In this document: positions 16,598-24,648 of the stretch, one piece after another
Layout: every line of letters begins with the position of its first letter
How positions within the stretch are numbered: position 1 is the first letter of the stretch
NCBI RefSeq assembly: GCF_000725485.1
Contig: NZ_JOAG01000062.1
Span: 1 to 44,611, forward strand
Direction: 5' to 3'
DNA: 44,611 bases
Source of the DNA: Nonomuraea candida
GTDB taxonomy: Bacteria; Actinomycetota; Actinomycetes; Streptosporangiales; Streptosporangiaceae
Notes under the pieces: model-generated
Database searches by the model: none
What the model saw: only the letters and a program-made list of their open reading frames with translations
Told to the model about the DNA's origin: nothing
Translations under genes and position numbers: made by a program

Positions 16598-17653
16598 ATG
16601 CCAGCCCAGAAGCGAGCGGCGGCACTCGCCGTACTCCTCCTGCTCACCACCCTGACCGCGTGCGCCCGTCCGGGCGGAGCCGCGCAAGGCGCCCCGGCGC
16701 TCGCGCCCGGCGCGCCCCTGCCCACCACCGTGCCCAAGGGCACGAAACTGATCGTCGGAGACCCGGCCACGAAGGTGGCGCTGCAGCTCTCCGGCGAGAT
16801 CGACGCGTTCTCGTTCGACATCGAGTGGGCCAACCTCAGCGGCGGCCCGCAGACCAGCGAGGCGTTCCGGGCCGACGCGCTCGACGTCGGCGCCGTCGCC
16901 GAGATCCCGCCCATCCACGCGACCTGGACCGGCCTGCCCGTCAAGATCGTCGCCTCCCGGTTCCGCGTCGATCCGCTCGACCACCCCACGTACGAGCTCG
17001 GCGTCGCGCCGGGCGTGAGCGTCAAGACCCCGGCCGACCTGCGCGGCAAGAAGATCGCCTACAGTCCCGGCCAGGCGCAGGGCGCGCTCGTGCTCAAGGT
17101 GCTCAAGCAGGCCGGGCTCACCAAGGAGGACGTCACCCTGGTCGAGCTGCCGAGCACCGGCGACATCTACCCCAACGCCCTGGCCTCCGGGCAGGTGGAC
17201 GTCGCGCCCATCGGCGGCGTCAACATCAAGCGCTACACCGCCAAGTTCGGCGTCGACGGCGCCACCACGCTCCGGCACGGCCTGCGCGACGACCCCGCCC
17301 ACCTCTACGTCCGCACCTCCACCCTGGAGGACCCGGCCAAGGCCGCCGCCGTCCGCGAGTACGTCGCCGCCTGGGCCCGGGCCTCCCGCTGGGTCTACGA
17401 GCACCCGGAGGAGTGGATCGAGGGCTACTACGTCAAGGACCAGGGCCTCAGCGCCGCCGACGGGCGCTACCTGGTGGAGCTGGCGGGCGAGCCCGACCTG
17501 CCGGCCGACTGGTCGGAGGCCATCCGCCGCCACCAGGAGACCATCGACATCCTCGCCGCCGAGACCGGCAACCCGCCCCTGAAGGCCGAGGACCTGTACG
17601 ACCTGCGCTTCCAGACGGTCGGCGCGGACGCGATCAAGGCGGCCACCTCATGA
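16598..17653 (+). CDS. ABC importer substrate-binding lipoprotein, ssu/tau type
   Basis: A 351-residue protein with a lipoprotein signal (LLTTLTAC, lipid-modified Cys near residue 23). The SsuA/NMT1-like fold is seen in ADALDVGAVAEIPPIHATWT (recognition loop), TPADLRGKKIAYSPGQAQG and LASGQVDVAPIGG. It would capture an aliphatic sulfonate or similar organosulfur compound outside the membrane and hand it to the permease. ATG 16598 follows AGAGGAC (16582-16588). It is the first structural gene after the cysteine leader peptide, which supports sulfur rather than nitrate or pyrimidine-precursor uptake. No SsuD monooxygenase is in this operon; LLM oxygenases are 10 kb downstream. Confidence 0.8.
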   Translation: MPAQKRAAALAVLLLLTTLTACARPGGAAQGAPALAPGAPLPTTVPKGTKLIVGDPATKVALQLSGEIDAFSFDIEWANLSGGPQTSEAFRADALDVGAVAEIPPIHATWTGLPVKIVASRFRVDPLDHPTYELGVAPGVSVKTPADLRGKKIAYSPGQAQGALVLKVLKQAGLTKEDVTLVELPSTGDIYPNALASGQVDVAPIGGVNIKRYTAKFGVDGATTLRHGLRDDPAHLYVRTSTLEDPAKAAAVREYVAAWARASRWVYEHPEEWIEGYYVKDQGLSAADGRYLVELAGEPDLPADWSEAIRRHQETIDILAAETGNPPLKAEDLYDLRFQTVGADAIKAATS

Positions 17654-17736
17654 CGGCATGCCCGATCACGACGGCGCGCGCACGCAAGGCAGGCACCCGG
17701 ACGACACAGGACGCGATCAAGGCAGGCACCCCATGA
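17650..17736 (+). CDS. 28-codon coupling mini-ORF between binding protein and permease
   Basis: ATG 17650 overlaps the binding-protein stop (ATGA), and the frame's own stop overlaps the permease ATG (ATGA at 17733). The peptide begins MTACPITTARARK and ends QDAIKAGTP. Its end copies the C-terminus of the binding protein (ADAIKAATS). The DNA at 17627-17654 is repeated imperfectly at 17709-17737, so this frame arose by local duplication of the junction. It probably keeps ribosomes moving into the permease gene. A functional peptide is not excluded. An analogous frame is at 29004. Confidence 0.4.
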   Translation: MTACPITTARARKAGTRTTQDAIKAGTP

Positions 17737-18608
17737 CACTCGTCGAATCCCGCCCCACCGCCGCCCCCGGCCCCTCCGCCACCACCTCCGCCACCCCCTC
17801 CGTCACCGCCTCCGCGCCGGGCTCGCGGGCCCGGCCCCGGCTGCGTCCCGGGCGGCCGGTCAGGCTGGGCTTCCTGCTGGGCCCGTCCCTGCTGCTCGCC
17901 CTCTGGGCCGTCGCCTCGGCCACCGGCTGGCTCGACCCCAGGTTCCTGTCCGCCCCTTGGACCGTGGTGGGCACGGCCGCCGAGCTGGCCGGGACCGGCC
18001 GCCTGCAGGACAACCTGCTCACCTCCGTCGGCCGGGTCGCGCTGGGCCTGGCCATCGGCGTGCCGCTCGGCACGGCGCTCGCGCTGGTCTCCGGGCTCAG
18101 CCGCTGGGGTGAGGCGATCATCGACGGCCCGGTCCAGATCAAGCGGGCCATCCCGTCCCTCGCCCTGATGCCGCTGCTGATCCTCTGGCTCGGCATCGGC
18201 GAGGTCATGAAGGTCACCGTCATCGCCGTCGGCGTGCTCGTGCCGATCTACATCCACACCCACAACGGCCTGCGCGGCATCGACAGCCGCTACGTGGAGC
18301 TGGCCGAGACCGTCGGGCTGCGTCGCGGCGCGTTCATCGGCAGGGTCGTGCTGCCGGGCGCGCTGCCGGGCTTCCTGCTCGGGCTGCGGTTCGCGGTCAC
18401 CACGGCGTGGCTGTTCCTGGTGGTGGCCGAGCTGATCAACTCCACCAGCGGCATCGGATACATGATGGACCTCGCCCGCACGTACGGGCAGACCGACGTC
18501 ATCCTCGTCGGCCTCGTCCTGTACGGGCTGCTCGGCCTGTTCTCCGACGCCGCCGTCCGCCTCGTGGAAAGGAGGGCCCTGTCATGGCGGCGCACCCTGG
18601 CGGGCTGA
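17733..18608 (+). CDS. ABC importer permease, SsuC-like
   Basis: A 291-residue integral membrane protein with about six helices. A disordered N-terminal tail of about 45 residues rich in Thr, Ala, Ser and Pro precedes the first helix (LGFLLGPSLLLALWAVASAT). The cytoplasmic coupling loop is YVELAETVGLRRGAFIGRVV followed by LPGALPGFLLGLR, the EAA-type motif that contacts the ATPase. ATG 17733 is in an ATGA overlap with the mini-ORF. It forms the channel for the ssu/tau-type importer. The end overlaps the ATPase gene by 25 nt. Confidence 0.85.
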   Translation: MTLVESRPTAAPGPSATTSATPSVTASAPGSRARPRLRPGRPVRLGFLLGPSLLLALWAVASATGWLDPRFLSAPWTVVGTAAELAGTGRLQDNLLTSVGRVALGLAIGVPLGTALALVSGLSRWGEAIIDGPVQIKRAIPSLALMPLLILWLGIGEVMKVTVIAVGVLVPIYIHTHNGLRGIDSRYVELAETVGLRRGAFIGRVVLPGALPGFLLGLRFAVTTAWLFLVVAELINSTSGIGYMMDLARTYGQTDVILVGLVLYGLLGLFSDAAVRLVERRALSWRRTLAG

Positions 18609-19294
18609 TCCGGGTCAAGGGCCTGACCCGCGTCTACGGCGACCGCAAGGTCCTCGACGGCCTGGACCTGGAGCTGGCGCCCGGCGAGTTCACCGCGCTC
18701 CTGGGCCGCAGCGGGTCGGGCAAGAGCACGCTGCTGCGCGCCCTGGCCGGCCTCGACCCCGACGTCGCCGGCGGCGGGACGGTCGAGGTGCCCGGCGAGG
18801 TCTCGGTCGTCTTCCAGGACGCCAGGCTGCTGCCCTGGCAGCGGGTGCTGCCCAACGTCGTGCTCGGCCTGCGCGGGGCGGAGCGGCGCGGCCGGGAGAG
18901 CTTGGCCGAGGTGGGGCTGGCCGGACGCGAGCGCGCCTGGCCCAACGAGCTGTCCGGCGGCGAGCAGCAGCGCGTGGCGCTGGCCCGGTCCCTGGTGCGC
19001 GAGCCCCGCCTGCTCCTGGCCGACGAGCCCTTCGGCGCGCTCGACGCCCTGACCAGGATCAAGATGCACGCCCTGCTGCGCCGCCTGTTCGAGCAGCACC
19101 GCCCGGCCGTGCTCCTGGTCACCCACGACGTGGACGAGGCGATCGCGCTGGCCGACCGGGTGCTCGTGCTCGACGAGGGCAGGATCGCCGCCGAGCAGCG
19201 GCCGGGCGCGGGCGGCCCGGAGGCCCGCGCCGAAACCCATGCCGAGATCCGCGCCCGGCTCCTGACGGCCCTCGGCGTCACCGCGGGCGTCTGA
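18584..19294 (+). CDS. ABC importer ATPase, SsuB-like
   Basis: A 236-residue ABC ATPase. The Walker A is GRSGSGKS (from residue 41), the Q-loop is in VVFQDARLLPWQRVLPNV (the DxRLLPW pattern typical of SsuB/TauB), the signature is LSGGEQQRVALARSL, the Walker B is RLLLADEPFGALD, and the H-loop is in LLVTHDVDEA. It powers uptake by the preceding permease. ATG 18584 has an excellent AAAGGAGGG site inside the permease gene. It ends the operon; a hairpin follows at 19323. Confidence 0.85.
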   Translation: MAAHPGGLIRVKGLTRVYGDRKVLDGLDLELAPGEFTALLGRSGSGKSTLLRALAGLDPDVAGGGTVEVPGEVSVVFQDARLLPWQRVLPNVVLGLRGAERRGRESLAEVGLAGRERAWPNELSGGEQQRVALARSLVREPRLLLADEPFGALDALTRIKMHALLRRLFEQHRPAVLLVTHDVDEAIALADRVLVLDEGRIAAEQRPGAGGPEARAETHAEIRARLLTALGVTAGV

Positions 19295-19322
19295 ACCCGG
19301 CACCGGGGCCCCGCCGCCCTCG

Positions 19323-19337
19323 TCCGGGCCGCCCGGA
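19323..19337 (+). terminator. Short GC hairpin after the ssu-type operon
   Basis: TCCGGGC and GCCCGGA are perfect arms around one base, about 30 nt after the ATPase stop. There is no T-run. The following bases to 19440 are GC-rich with imperfect CCGGAGCC repeats and no gene. Confidence 0.35.
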
Positions 19338-19519
19338 GCCCGGAGCCAGGACCCGAAGCCAGGAGCCGGCGCCCGGAAGCGTGCCGTCAGGGAGGAGGAG
19401 GCCGCCAGGAAGCGGGTCGCGTCGCCCGGTGTCGCTCGGGGGCAGCGGGCGGCGCGGCTCGGCGAGCGCGGGGGATGACGCCATACTGGGAGCACGGCCC
19501 CGCGGCTTCCCGGTTTACC

Positions 19520-19533
19520 GAGTATTCCTACTC
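19520..19533. promoter_or_regulatory. Palindrome GAGTA-TTCC-TACTC upstream of the LanC-like gene
   Basis: Five-base arms flank TTCC, 21 nt before the ATG. Read on the minus strand it is GAGTAGGAATACTC, which shares AGTAGGAA(A)TA with the upstream box of both sulfur leader promoters. It may be the binding site of a common sulfur regulator. The AT-rich stretch 19514-19548 probably holds the promoter. Confidence 0.4.
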
Positions 19534-19554
19534 AATCTATGGGAAAATGGAGAC

Positions 19555-20883
19555 ATGAGCCTGGACGAGAGGCGCGCGTCGAGCGCCCGCGCCGACGCGC
19601 CGCTGACCGCCGCCATCATGACCGGCCGGTGGATCAGGTCGGCCGCGCTCGACGACGCGCACGGTCGGAGCTGGCAGGCCAATCCCGACACGCGCGGCGG
19701 CTCCGCCGTCACCCCGCAACCCTGGTCGCTGTACTCGGGGGCGGCCGGCGTCGTGCTGTTCTTCCTCGAACTCGCCGCCGCCACGGGGCACGAGGCGTAC
19801 CTGGAGGACGCCAGGGCGGGGGCCCGCAGGCTCGCCGCCACCTGGCGCGAGCAGGACGACCTGACCCTCTACCACGGGCTGACCGGCGTCATGCTGGCCC
19901 TGATGGAGGCCGGCTGGACGCTCGGCGAGGCCGACTTCGACATCGAGGCCGCCGCCATCGCCGATCTGATCGTGAGCCGCGGCAGGGCCGGGGGCGAGGG
20001 CGTGACGTGGTCGCGTGACCCGGCGCAGCGCGGCGAGGGCGGCATCATCCTCGGGCTGCTGCGGGCGGCCGCGCACCTCGGCGTGCGGGCGTACGAGGAG
20101 GCGGCGGTCGAGGCGGGGCTGCGCATCGCCCGGCTGCCCGTGCCGGGCCACGAGTTCGGCGACTGCGCCGACCTGCCGGTCGACGCCGTCACGCCCGGCT
20201 TCCTCGCGGGCACGGCCGGCACGGCGTACCTGCTGGCCCGCCTGTACGGCGTGACCGGCGAGCCGCGCTTCCTGTCCGCGGCCCGCAGCGGCGCGGCCTT
20301 CGTCCGCGAGGTCAGCGTCGTGACCGGCGGCTGCGCGTCCGTCCCGCACCACGTGCCGCACGCCCGCAGCCTGCACTACCTGGGCTTCTGCTCCGGCTCG
20401 GCGGGCGTGGCCAGGATGTTCTACGAGCTGTACCGGGTGGGCGGCGACCCGGGCGACCTGGAGTGGGTGGAGCGGCTGGCGCGCGGGATCGTGCGCAGCG
20501 GGGTGCCGCACCGCCGCACCGAGGGCTACTGGAACGTCGCCTGCCAGTGCTGCGGCACGGCCGGCATGATCGAGCTGTTCGTCGGCCTGTACGCCGCCAC
20601 CGGCGAGGAGTTCCACCTGGAGTACGCCCGCACCCTGGCCGCCGACCTCATCGGCCGGGCCACCGACCCCGACGGCCGGGGCTACCGCTGGTACCAGGCG
20701 TACCGGCGGCTGCGGCCCGGCGAGGTGACCGCCGACACCGGCTACATGGTGGGCGCCGCCGGCATCGGCGCCGCCCTGCTCCACCTGGACGCGGCGGGCC
20801 GGCCCGGTCAGCCGCGCCGCGTCATCCTGCTGCCCGACAACCCCTTCCCCGCCATCCCCCTGCCCACCTCGGCCCTGCGCTGA
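19555..20883 (+). CDS. Stand-alone LanC-like cyclase-fold protein with CCG zinc motif
   Basis: A 442-residue alpha-toroid protein of the LanC family. Repeated double-helix GG motifs include YSGAAGVVLFFLEL, YHGLTGVMLALMEA, GTAGTAYLLARL and VGAAGIGAALLHL. Expected zinc ligands are C279 (GFCSGSAG) and C332-C333 (CQCCG). The usual Cys-His-Gly is therefore Cys-Cys-Gly, as in ProcM-type LanM cyclase domains, known for a more reactive zinc-thiolate site. No dehydratase and no lanthipeptide precursor lie nearby. LanC proteins activate thiols for addition to dehydroamino acids; eukaryotic LanCL proteins bind glutathione. Flanked by sulfur operons, this one may handle a thiol, which is inference. ATG 19555 follows GGAG. 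Confidence 0.8.
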   Translation: MSLDERRASSARADAPLTAAIMTGRWIRSAALDDAHGRSWQANPDTRGGSAVTPQPWSLYSGAAGVVLFFLELAAATGHEAYLEDARAGARRLAATWREQDDLTLYHGLTGVMLALMEAGWTLGEADFDIEAAAIADLIVSRGRAGGEGVTWSRDPAQRGEGGIILGLLRAAAHLGVRAYEEAAVEAGLRIARLPVPGHEFGDCADLPVDAVTPGFLAGTAGTAYLLARLYGVTGEPRFLSAARSGAAFVREVSVVTGGCASVPHHVPHARSLHYLGFCSGSAGVARMFYELYRVGGDPGDLEWVERLARGIVRSGVPHRRTEGYWNVACQCCGTAGMIELFVGLYAATGEEFHLEYARTLAADLIGRATDPDGRGYRWYQAYRRLRPGEVTADTGYMVGAAGIGAALLHLDAAGRPGQPRRVILLPDNPFPAIPLPTSALR

Positions 20884-21019
20884 CCCCCGGCCCGCCGGAG
20901 CCCGCCCCGGCCTCCCGGGGTCGCGCCCGTCCGGAAGCGCGTCACACGGGGTGCGGTCGCGGAGATCGCGCCCGGCCGGACAGGCGGTGAGGTGGGCGAA
21001 CAAGGGGGGTACGCGCAGC

Positions 21020-21505
21020 TCACTCCCCGCCCTCGGAGCCCTGGAGCCGGACGATCTCGGCCGCCGTGCTGTGCTCGGCCGCCCGCACGAAGCGCAGCAC
21101 GGCGTCGATCTCGTCCGCGCCGAACGCGTCGAGATCCTCCCGCGTGCGCGCGATGAGCCCCGCGTACGCCTCCCTCACCCGTTCGAGCCCTTCCTGGGTG
21201 GGCTCGATGAGCACCCGCCTGCGGTCGCCGGGGTCGGCCACCCGCCGCACGCAGCCCGCCGCCACCAGCCGGTCGATCATGCGCGAGGCCGAGCCCGAGG
21301 TCAGGTTGACGTGCTTGGCCAGCACGCCCGGCGTGGCGGGGCCGTGCCGGTCCAGCACGTGCAGGCACTGCACGTCGGTCTCGGCCACGCCGAGCCGGTC
21401 GGCGACGACCCGGTTGAGCCGCACGACCAGGATGGCGTAGGTCGGTATCGCCTCCTTGACCAGCTCGTCGAGGAGGTCCTGCCGCGCCTGCTGCCGGTTC
21501 GTCAT
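21020..21505 (-). CDS. MarR-family regulator of the divergent efflux pump
   Basis: A 161-residue protein. The HTH is at about residues 57-82 (GVLAKHVNLTSGSASRMIDR) and the wing has the family pattern ADPGDRRRVLIEPT at 90-103. Long helices at both ends form the dimer. It diverges from a 14-helix drug-type MFS gene. Two copies of a 29-bp element with CTGCGT palindromes lie between the starts (21532-21592) and are the likely binding sites. Such pairs are usually repressor plus pump induced by the pump's substrate. ATG 21505 is the first good start. It ends convergent with the LanC-like gene across a 136-nt GC-rich gap. Confidence 0.82.
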   Translation of the reverse strand: MTNRQQARQDLLDELVKEAIPTYAILVVRLNRVVADRLGVAETDVQCLHVLDRHGPATPGVLAKHVNLTSGSASRMIDRLVAAGCVRRVADPGDRRRVLIEPTQEGLERVREAYAGLIARTREDLDAFGADEIDAVLRFVRAAEHSTAAEIVRLQGSEGGE

Positions 21506-21531
21506 CGTGGCATCCGCCTCGCCTCAATTCA

Positions 21532-21592
21532 CTGCGTCACGCAGCAAATGTGTAGTACAGTCGCTGCGTCGCGCAGCTAATGTGTTGTGCAG
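21532..21592. promoter_or_regulatory. Two 29-bp direct repeats with CTGCGT-N-ACGCAG cores (MarR operators)
   Basis: Copy 1 is 21532-21560 and copy 2 is 21564-21592, spaced 32 bp start to start (about three helical turns, so on the same face). Each begins CTGCGTCRCGCAG, a palindrome, and continues AATGTGT. Only four positions differ between the copies. The first lies 27 nt from the MarR ATG. Confidence 0.75.
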
Positions 21593-21674
21593 GCATTTTA
21601 CCGCATTGCCCTGCGGCGGCTCCAGCGTGCCCCGCAACCCCTTCCGTCTCCCATGTCAGGAGCTCGAACGCACC

Positions 21675-23282
21675 ATGACCACCTCATCCCGCCCACCCCA
21701 CGGCGACACCCCCACCCGCCCGCCGGAACACCCACCAGGGAACGCCCCCGGCGGCGAGAACACCCCCGGCTCCGGGATCGCGTCCGCGGCCGGGATCGCG
21801 TCCGGGCCTCGGAGCGCGCCGGGCGGTGGGAGCGCGTCCGATGGCGAGGGCGCGCCCGGGGGCGGGGCCGTCCTGTCCGGGCGCCGAGCGGTCGCCGTCC
21901 TGGCCGCGATCCTCACCGCGTCCTTCATGGAGCTGCTCGACGCCACCATCGTCACCGTGGCGGCCCCGGCCATCGCGCGGGACCTCGGCGCCGGTGAGGC
22001 CGCGCTGCAGTGGACGGTCGCCGGCTACACCCTCGCTCTCGGCGCGGGCCTCATCACCGGGGGCAGGCTCGGCGACCGGTACGGCCGCCGCCGGCTGTTC
22101 CTGCTGGGCCTGGCCGCGTTCCTGCTGGCCTCGGCGGGCTGCGGCCTGGCGCCCGGGCCCGGCGTGCTGATCGCCATGCGGGTCGCGCAGGGGCTGGCGG
22201 GCGGGCTGATGATCCCGCAGGTGTTCGGCATCATCCGCGGCTCCTTCGCCCCCGCCGCGCGGGCCGGGGCGCTGGGCGCGTACGGCGCCGTGCTCGGCCT
22301 GGCCTCCATCGCCGGCCCGCTGCTCGGCGGCCTCCTGGTCGAGGCCGACCTGTTCGGGCTGGGCTGGCGGGCGATCTTCTGGGTCAACGTCCCGATCGCG
22401 ATCGCCGGCCTGGCCCTGGCCGCCCGCAACCTCCCCGGCTCCCGCGCGGCCCGCGCCGCCAAGCTCGACCTGCCCGGCGCGGCGCTCGCCTCCGCCGCCA
22501 CGGTGCTCCTGCTGGTGCCGCTCGTGCAGGGGCGCGAGTGGGGGTGGCCGTGGTGGAGCCTGGTGCCGGCGGCGGCCTCGGTGCCGGTGGCGGTCCTGTT
22601 CCTGGTCAGGCAGCGGCGGCTGGCCGTACGCGGCGGGGAGCCGATCCTCGATCCCGCGCTCCTGCGGGTACGGGCCTTCGCCGGCGGCCTGGCGGTCTCG
22701 CTGCTGTTCTTCGGCGGCCTCGGCTCCTTCTTCCTCGTGTTGTCCCTCTACCTCCAGCTCGGCCTCGGGTACTCGGCCCTCGGCACGGGCCTGGTCATCC
22801 TGCCGTACGCCATCGGCTCGATCATCACCTCCGGGCTCGGCGTGCGGCTGGCCGCCCGGGCCGGCCGCAACCTCCTCGTGGCGGGCGCGCTGACGCTGGC
22901 CGCCTCGCAGGCCGCCCTGTTCCTCGCCGTCCGCGAGGGCGCCGAGCCCTCGGCCTGGGCGCTGACCGTGCCGTTGTTCGCCGGCGGGCTGGGGCTGGGG
23001 CTCACGGCCCCGATCCTGCTCAACGTCGTGCTCGCAGGCGTGCCGGGGCGGCACGCCGGGGCCGCGGGCGGCGTGCTCAGCACCGTCACCCAGATCGGCA
23101 ACGCGCTCGGCGTCGCCGTGCTCGGCCTGGTGTTCTTCGCCGAGCTGGAGCACGCCGCCGGCGACCCCGCCGGGTACGCCGGCGCCCTCGCCGCCGTGCT
23201 GCCCTGGCAGATCGCCTGCTACTGCGCCGCCGCGGCGCTGATGTTCCTGCTTCCCTCGCGTGCCCACCAGGAGACGTCATGA
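21675..23282 (+). CDS. MFS drug-efflux transporter, DHA2 (EmrB/QacA) type
   Basis: A 535-residue protein with a disordered Pro/Gly/Ser-rich N-terminus (about 65 residues) and then about 14 transmembrane helices. Helix 1 has the family motif ASFMELLDATIVTVAAPAIA (motif D1). Motif A is GGRLGDRYGRRRLFLLG, and motif C is LGLASIAGPLLGGLL. It should export a hydrophobic compound in exchange for protons. It is controlled by the divergent MarR protein and coupled to a P450 by an ATGA overlap, so the pump and the oxidase probably act on the same toxic or secondary metabolite. ATG 21675 was chosen as the nearest in-frame start after the promoter repeats. Confidence 0.87.
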   Translation: MTTSSRPPHGDTPTRPPEHPPGNAPGGENTPGSGIASAAGIASGPRSAPGGGSASDGEGAPGGGAVLSGRRAVAVLAAILTASFMELLDATIVTVAAPAIARDLGAGEAALQWTVAGYTLALGAGLITGGRLGDRYGRRRLFLLGLAAFLLASAGCGLAPGPGVLIAMRVAQGLAGGLMIPQVFGIIRGSFAPAARAGALGAYGAVLGLASIAGPLLGGLLVEADLFGLGWRAIFWVNVPIAIAGLALAARNLPGSRAARAAKLDLPGAALASAATVLLLVPLVQGREWGWPWWSLVPAAASVPVAVLFLVRQRRLAVRGGEPILDPALLRVRAFAGGLAVSLLFFGGLGSFFLVLSLYLQLGLGYSALGTGLVILPYAIGSIITSGLGVRLAARAGRNLLVAGALTLAASQAALFLAVREGAEPSAWALTVPLFAGGLGLGLTAPILLNVVLAGVPGRHAGAAGGVLSTVTQIGNALGVAVLGLVFFAELEHAAGDPAGYAGALAAVLPWQIACYCAAAALMFLLPSRAHQETS

Positions 23283-24556
23283 CCGAACCCCTCCGCGCCA
23301 CCGAAATCGAATCCGCCGGTGTCACTGGGACCGAATCCCCTCGCGTCAGCGAAGCCGGAGGCTCTCGGGTCAGCGGAGCCCTTCACGCCACGACCGAGGC
23401 CCCGCGCGTCGCCGTCGATCCCTTCGCCGCCACCACCCGCCGGATCGGTGAGCCGCATCCCGCGCGTGCCGCGCTGCGGGCCGCCGGTCCTCTGGTCAGG
23501 GCCGAGGCCCCGGCGGGCGGGCCGGTCTGGATCGTCACCGGCGACGAGCTGGCCAGGCAGGTCCTGGTCCATCCGCTCATCGTGAAGGACCCGGCGTACG
23601 CGCCCGCCTCCTGGGACCGGCGCACCGCCGGCCTCGAACCGGCCGCCGCCGCGCAGCCGTCGCTCACCACCCTCGACGGCCCCGCCCACGAACGGCTGCG
23701 GCGCGCGCACGGCCCGCTCTTCACCGCCCGCCGGATGAGCGGCTACGCCGGGCGGATCGAGGGGTTCGCCCGCGACCTGCTCACCAAGGAGGCGGAGCGG
23801 GCGGGGGAGGGGGAGTGCGACCTGATGGCGGACTTCGCCACCCGCTTCCCGCTCACCGTGGTGTGCGACGTGCTCGGGGTGCCGCTCGACCGGATCGACC
23901 AGGCCATCGCGGCCTGCCGCGGCATGCACTCCGCCGACCCGGAGGAGGTCGGCGGGGCGATGGCCGCGTTCGGGGAGCTGGCCGCCGCCGCGCTGGCGGA
24001 GGGCCGCTCCGGCCTGGCCGCCGAGCTGCGCGGGCGGGTTCCGGAGGAGCTCACCGAGGAACAGGTGCACTACCTGATCTTCACGCTCATCTACGCCGGC
24101 CAGCTCACCACCGACCCGTCACTCGGCTTCCTGCTCGCCCGCCTCCTCCATGACGGCCTCACGGGCAACCGCCCGCCGGACGAGGCCGGGGAGCTCGTAG
24201 GGGAGACGTTGCGCCTGCACTCGCCCGCCCCCTTCACCCTGTGGCGCTTCGCGAGCACAGAGCTGGAGCTGGCCGGGGTGCGCCTGCCCGCCCGCGCCCC
24301 GATCCTCGTCGACATCCAGGGCATCAACACCGACCCGGCCCGCACGATCGGCCCGGACCTCGCCTTCGGCGCCGGCCCCCACTACTGCACCGGGGCCCAG
24401 CTCGCCCGGATCGAGCTCCGCGCGCTGGTGGAGGTCCTGCGGGCCGACTTTCCCGCCGCCCGCCTCGCGGTCCCGTACGGCGAGCTCCGCCAGACGGACT
24501 TCGGCGGCATCCAGGGCAGCCGTCTGACCGCCCTGCCGGTACGCCTGCGCGGCTGA
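23279..24556 (+). CDS. Cytochrome P450 lacking the usual I-helix acid
   Basis: A 425-residue soluble P450. The heme loop is FGAGPHYCTG with C370 as thiolate ligand, and the K-helix ExxR is E309-T-L-R312. The I-helix reads A273-G-Q-L276-T-T, so the acidic residue that normally precedes the Thr (AGxE/DT) is Leu. This would alter proton delivery for O2 activation. A 40-residue N-terminal extension rich in Ser, Glu and Thr precedes the fold. ATG 23279 overlaps the MFS stop. It needs ferredoxin and reductase from elsewhere. It is possibly a peroxygenase-like or NO/biosynthetic variant, but the substrate is unknown. Confidence 0.85.
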   Translation: MTEPLRATEIESAGVTGTESPRVSEAGGSRVSGALHATTEAPRVAVDPFAATTRRIGEPHPARAALRAAGPLVRAEAPAGGPVWIVTGDELARQVLVHPLIVKDPAYAPASWDRRTAGLEPAAAAQPSLTTLDGPAHERLRRAHGPLFTARRMSGYAGRIEGFARDLLTKEAERAGEGECDLMADFATRFPLTVVCDVLGVPLDRIDQAIAACRGMHSADPEEVGGAMAAFGELAAAALAEGRSGLAAELRGRVPEELTEEQVHYLIFTLIYAGQLTTDPSLGFLLARLLHDGLTGNRPPDEAGELVGETLRLHSPAPFTLWRFASTELELAGVRLPARAPILVDIQGINTDPARTIGPDLAFGAGPHYCTGAQLARIELRALVEVLRADFPAARLAVPYGELRQTDFGGIQGSRLTALPVRLRG

Positions 24557-24648
24557 CCGCCCCGCAGGCGCGGGCGTGCACCGCAGGCCGCGAGGGCGGG
24601 CCCGCGTCGGAAGGCGCAGGCGCAGGCGCGGGCCCGTGGCTCCCGGGT

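Noticed and set aside
20884..21019. Gene or structured RNA between the LanC-like and MarR genes
   Set aside because: GC-rich with only long-loop inverted repeats and no plausible frame with a ribosome site.
24557..24648. Terminator between the P450 and metalloprotease genes
   Set aside because: Several GCGGGCCCGC palindromes occur in the 92-nt gap, but none gives a clearly better stem than chance at this GC content.
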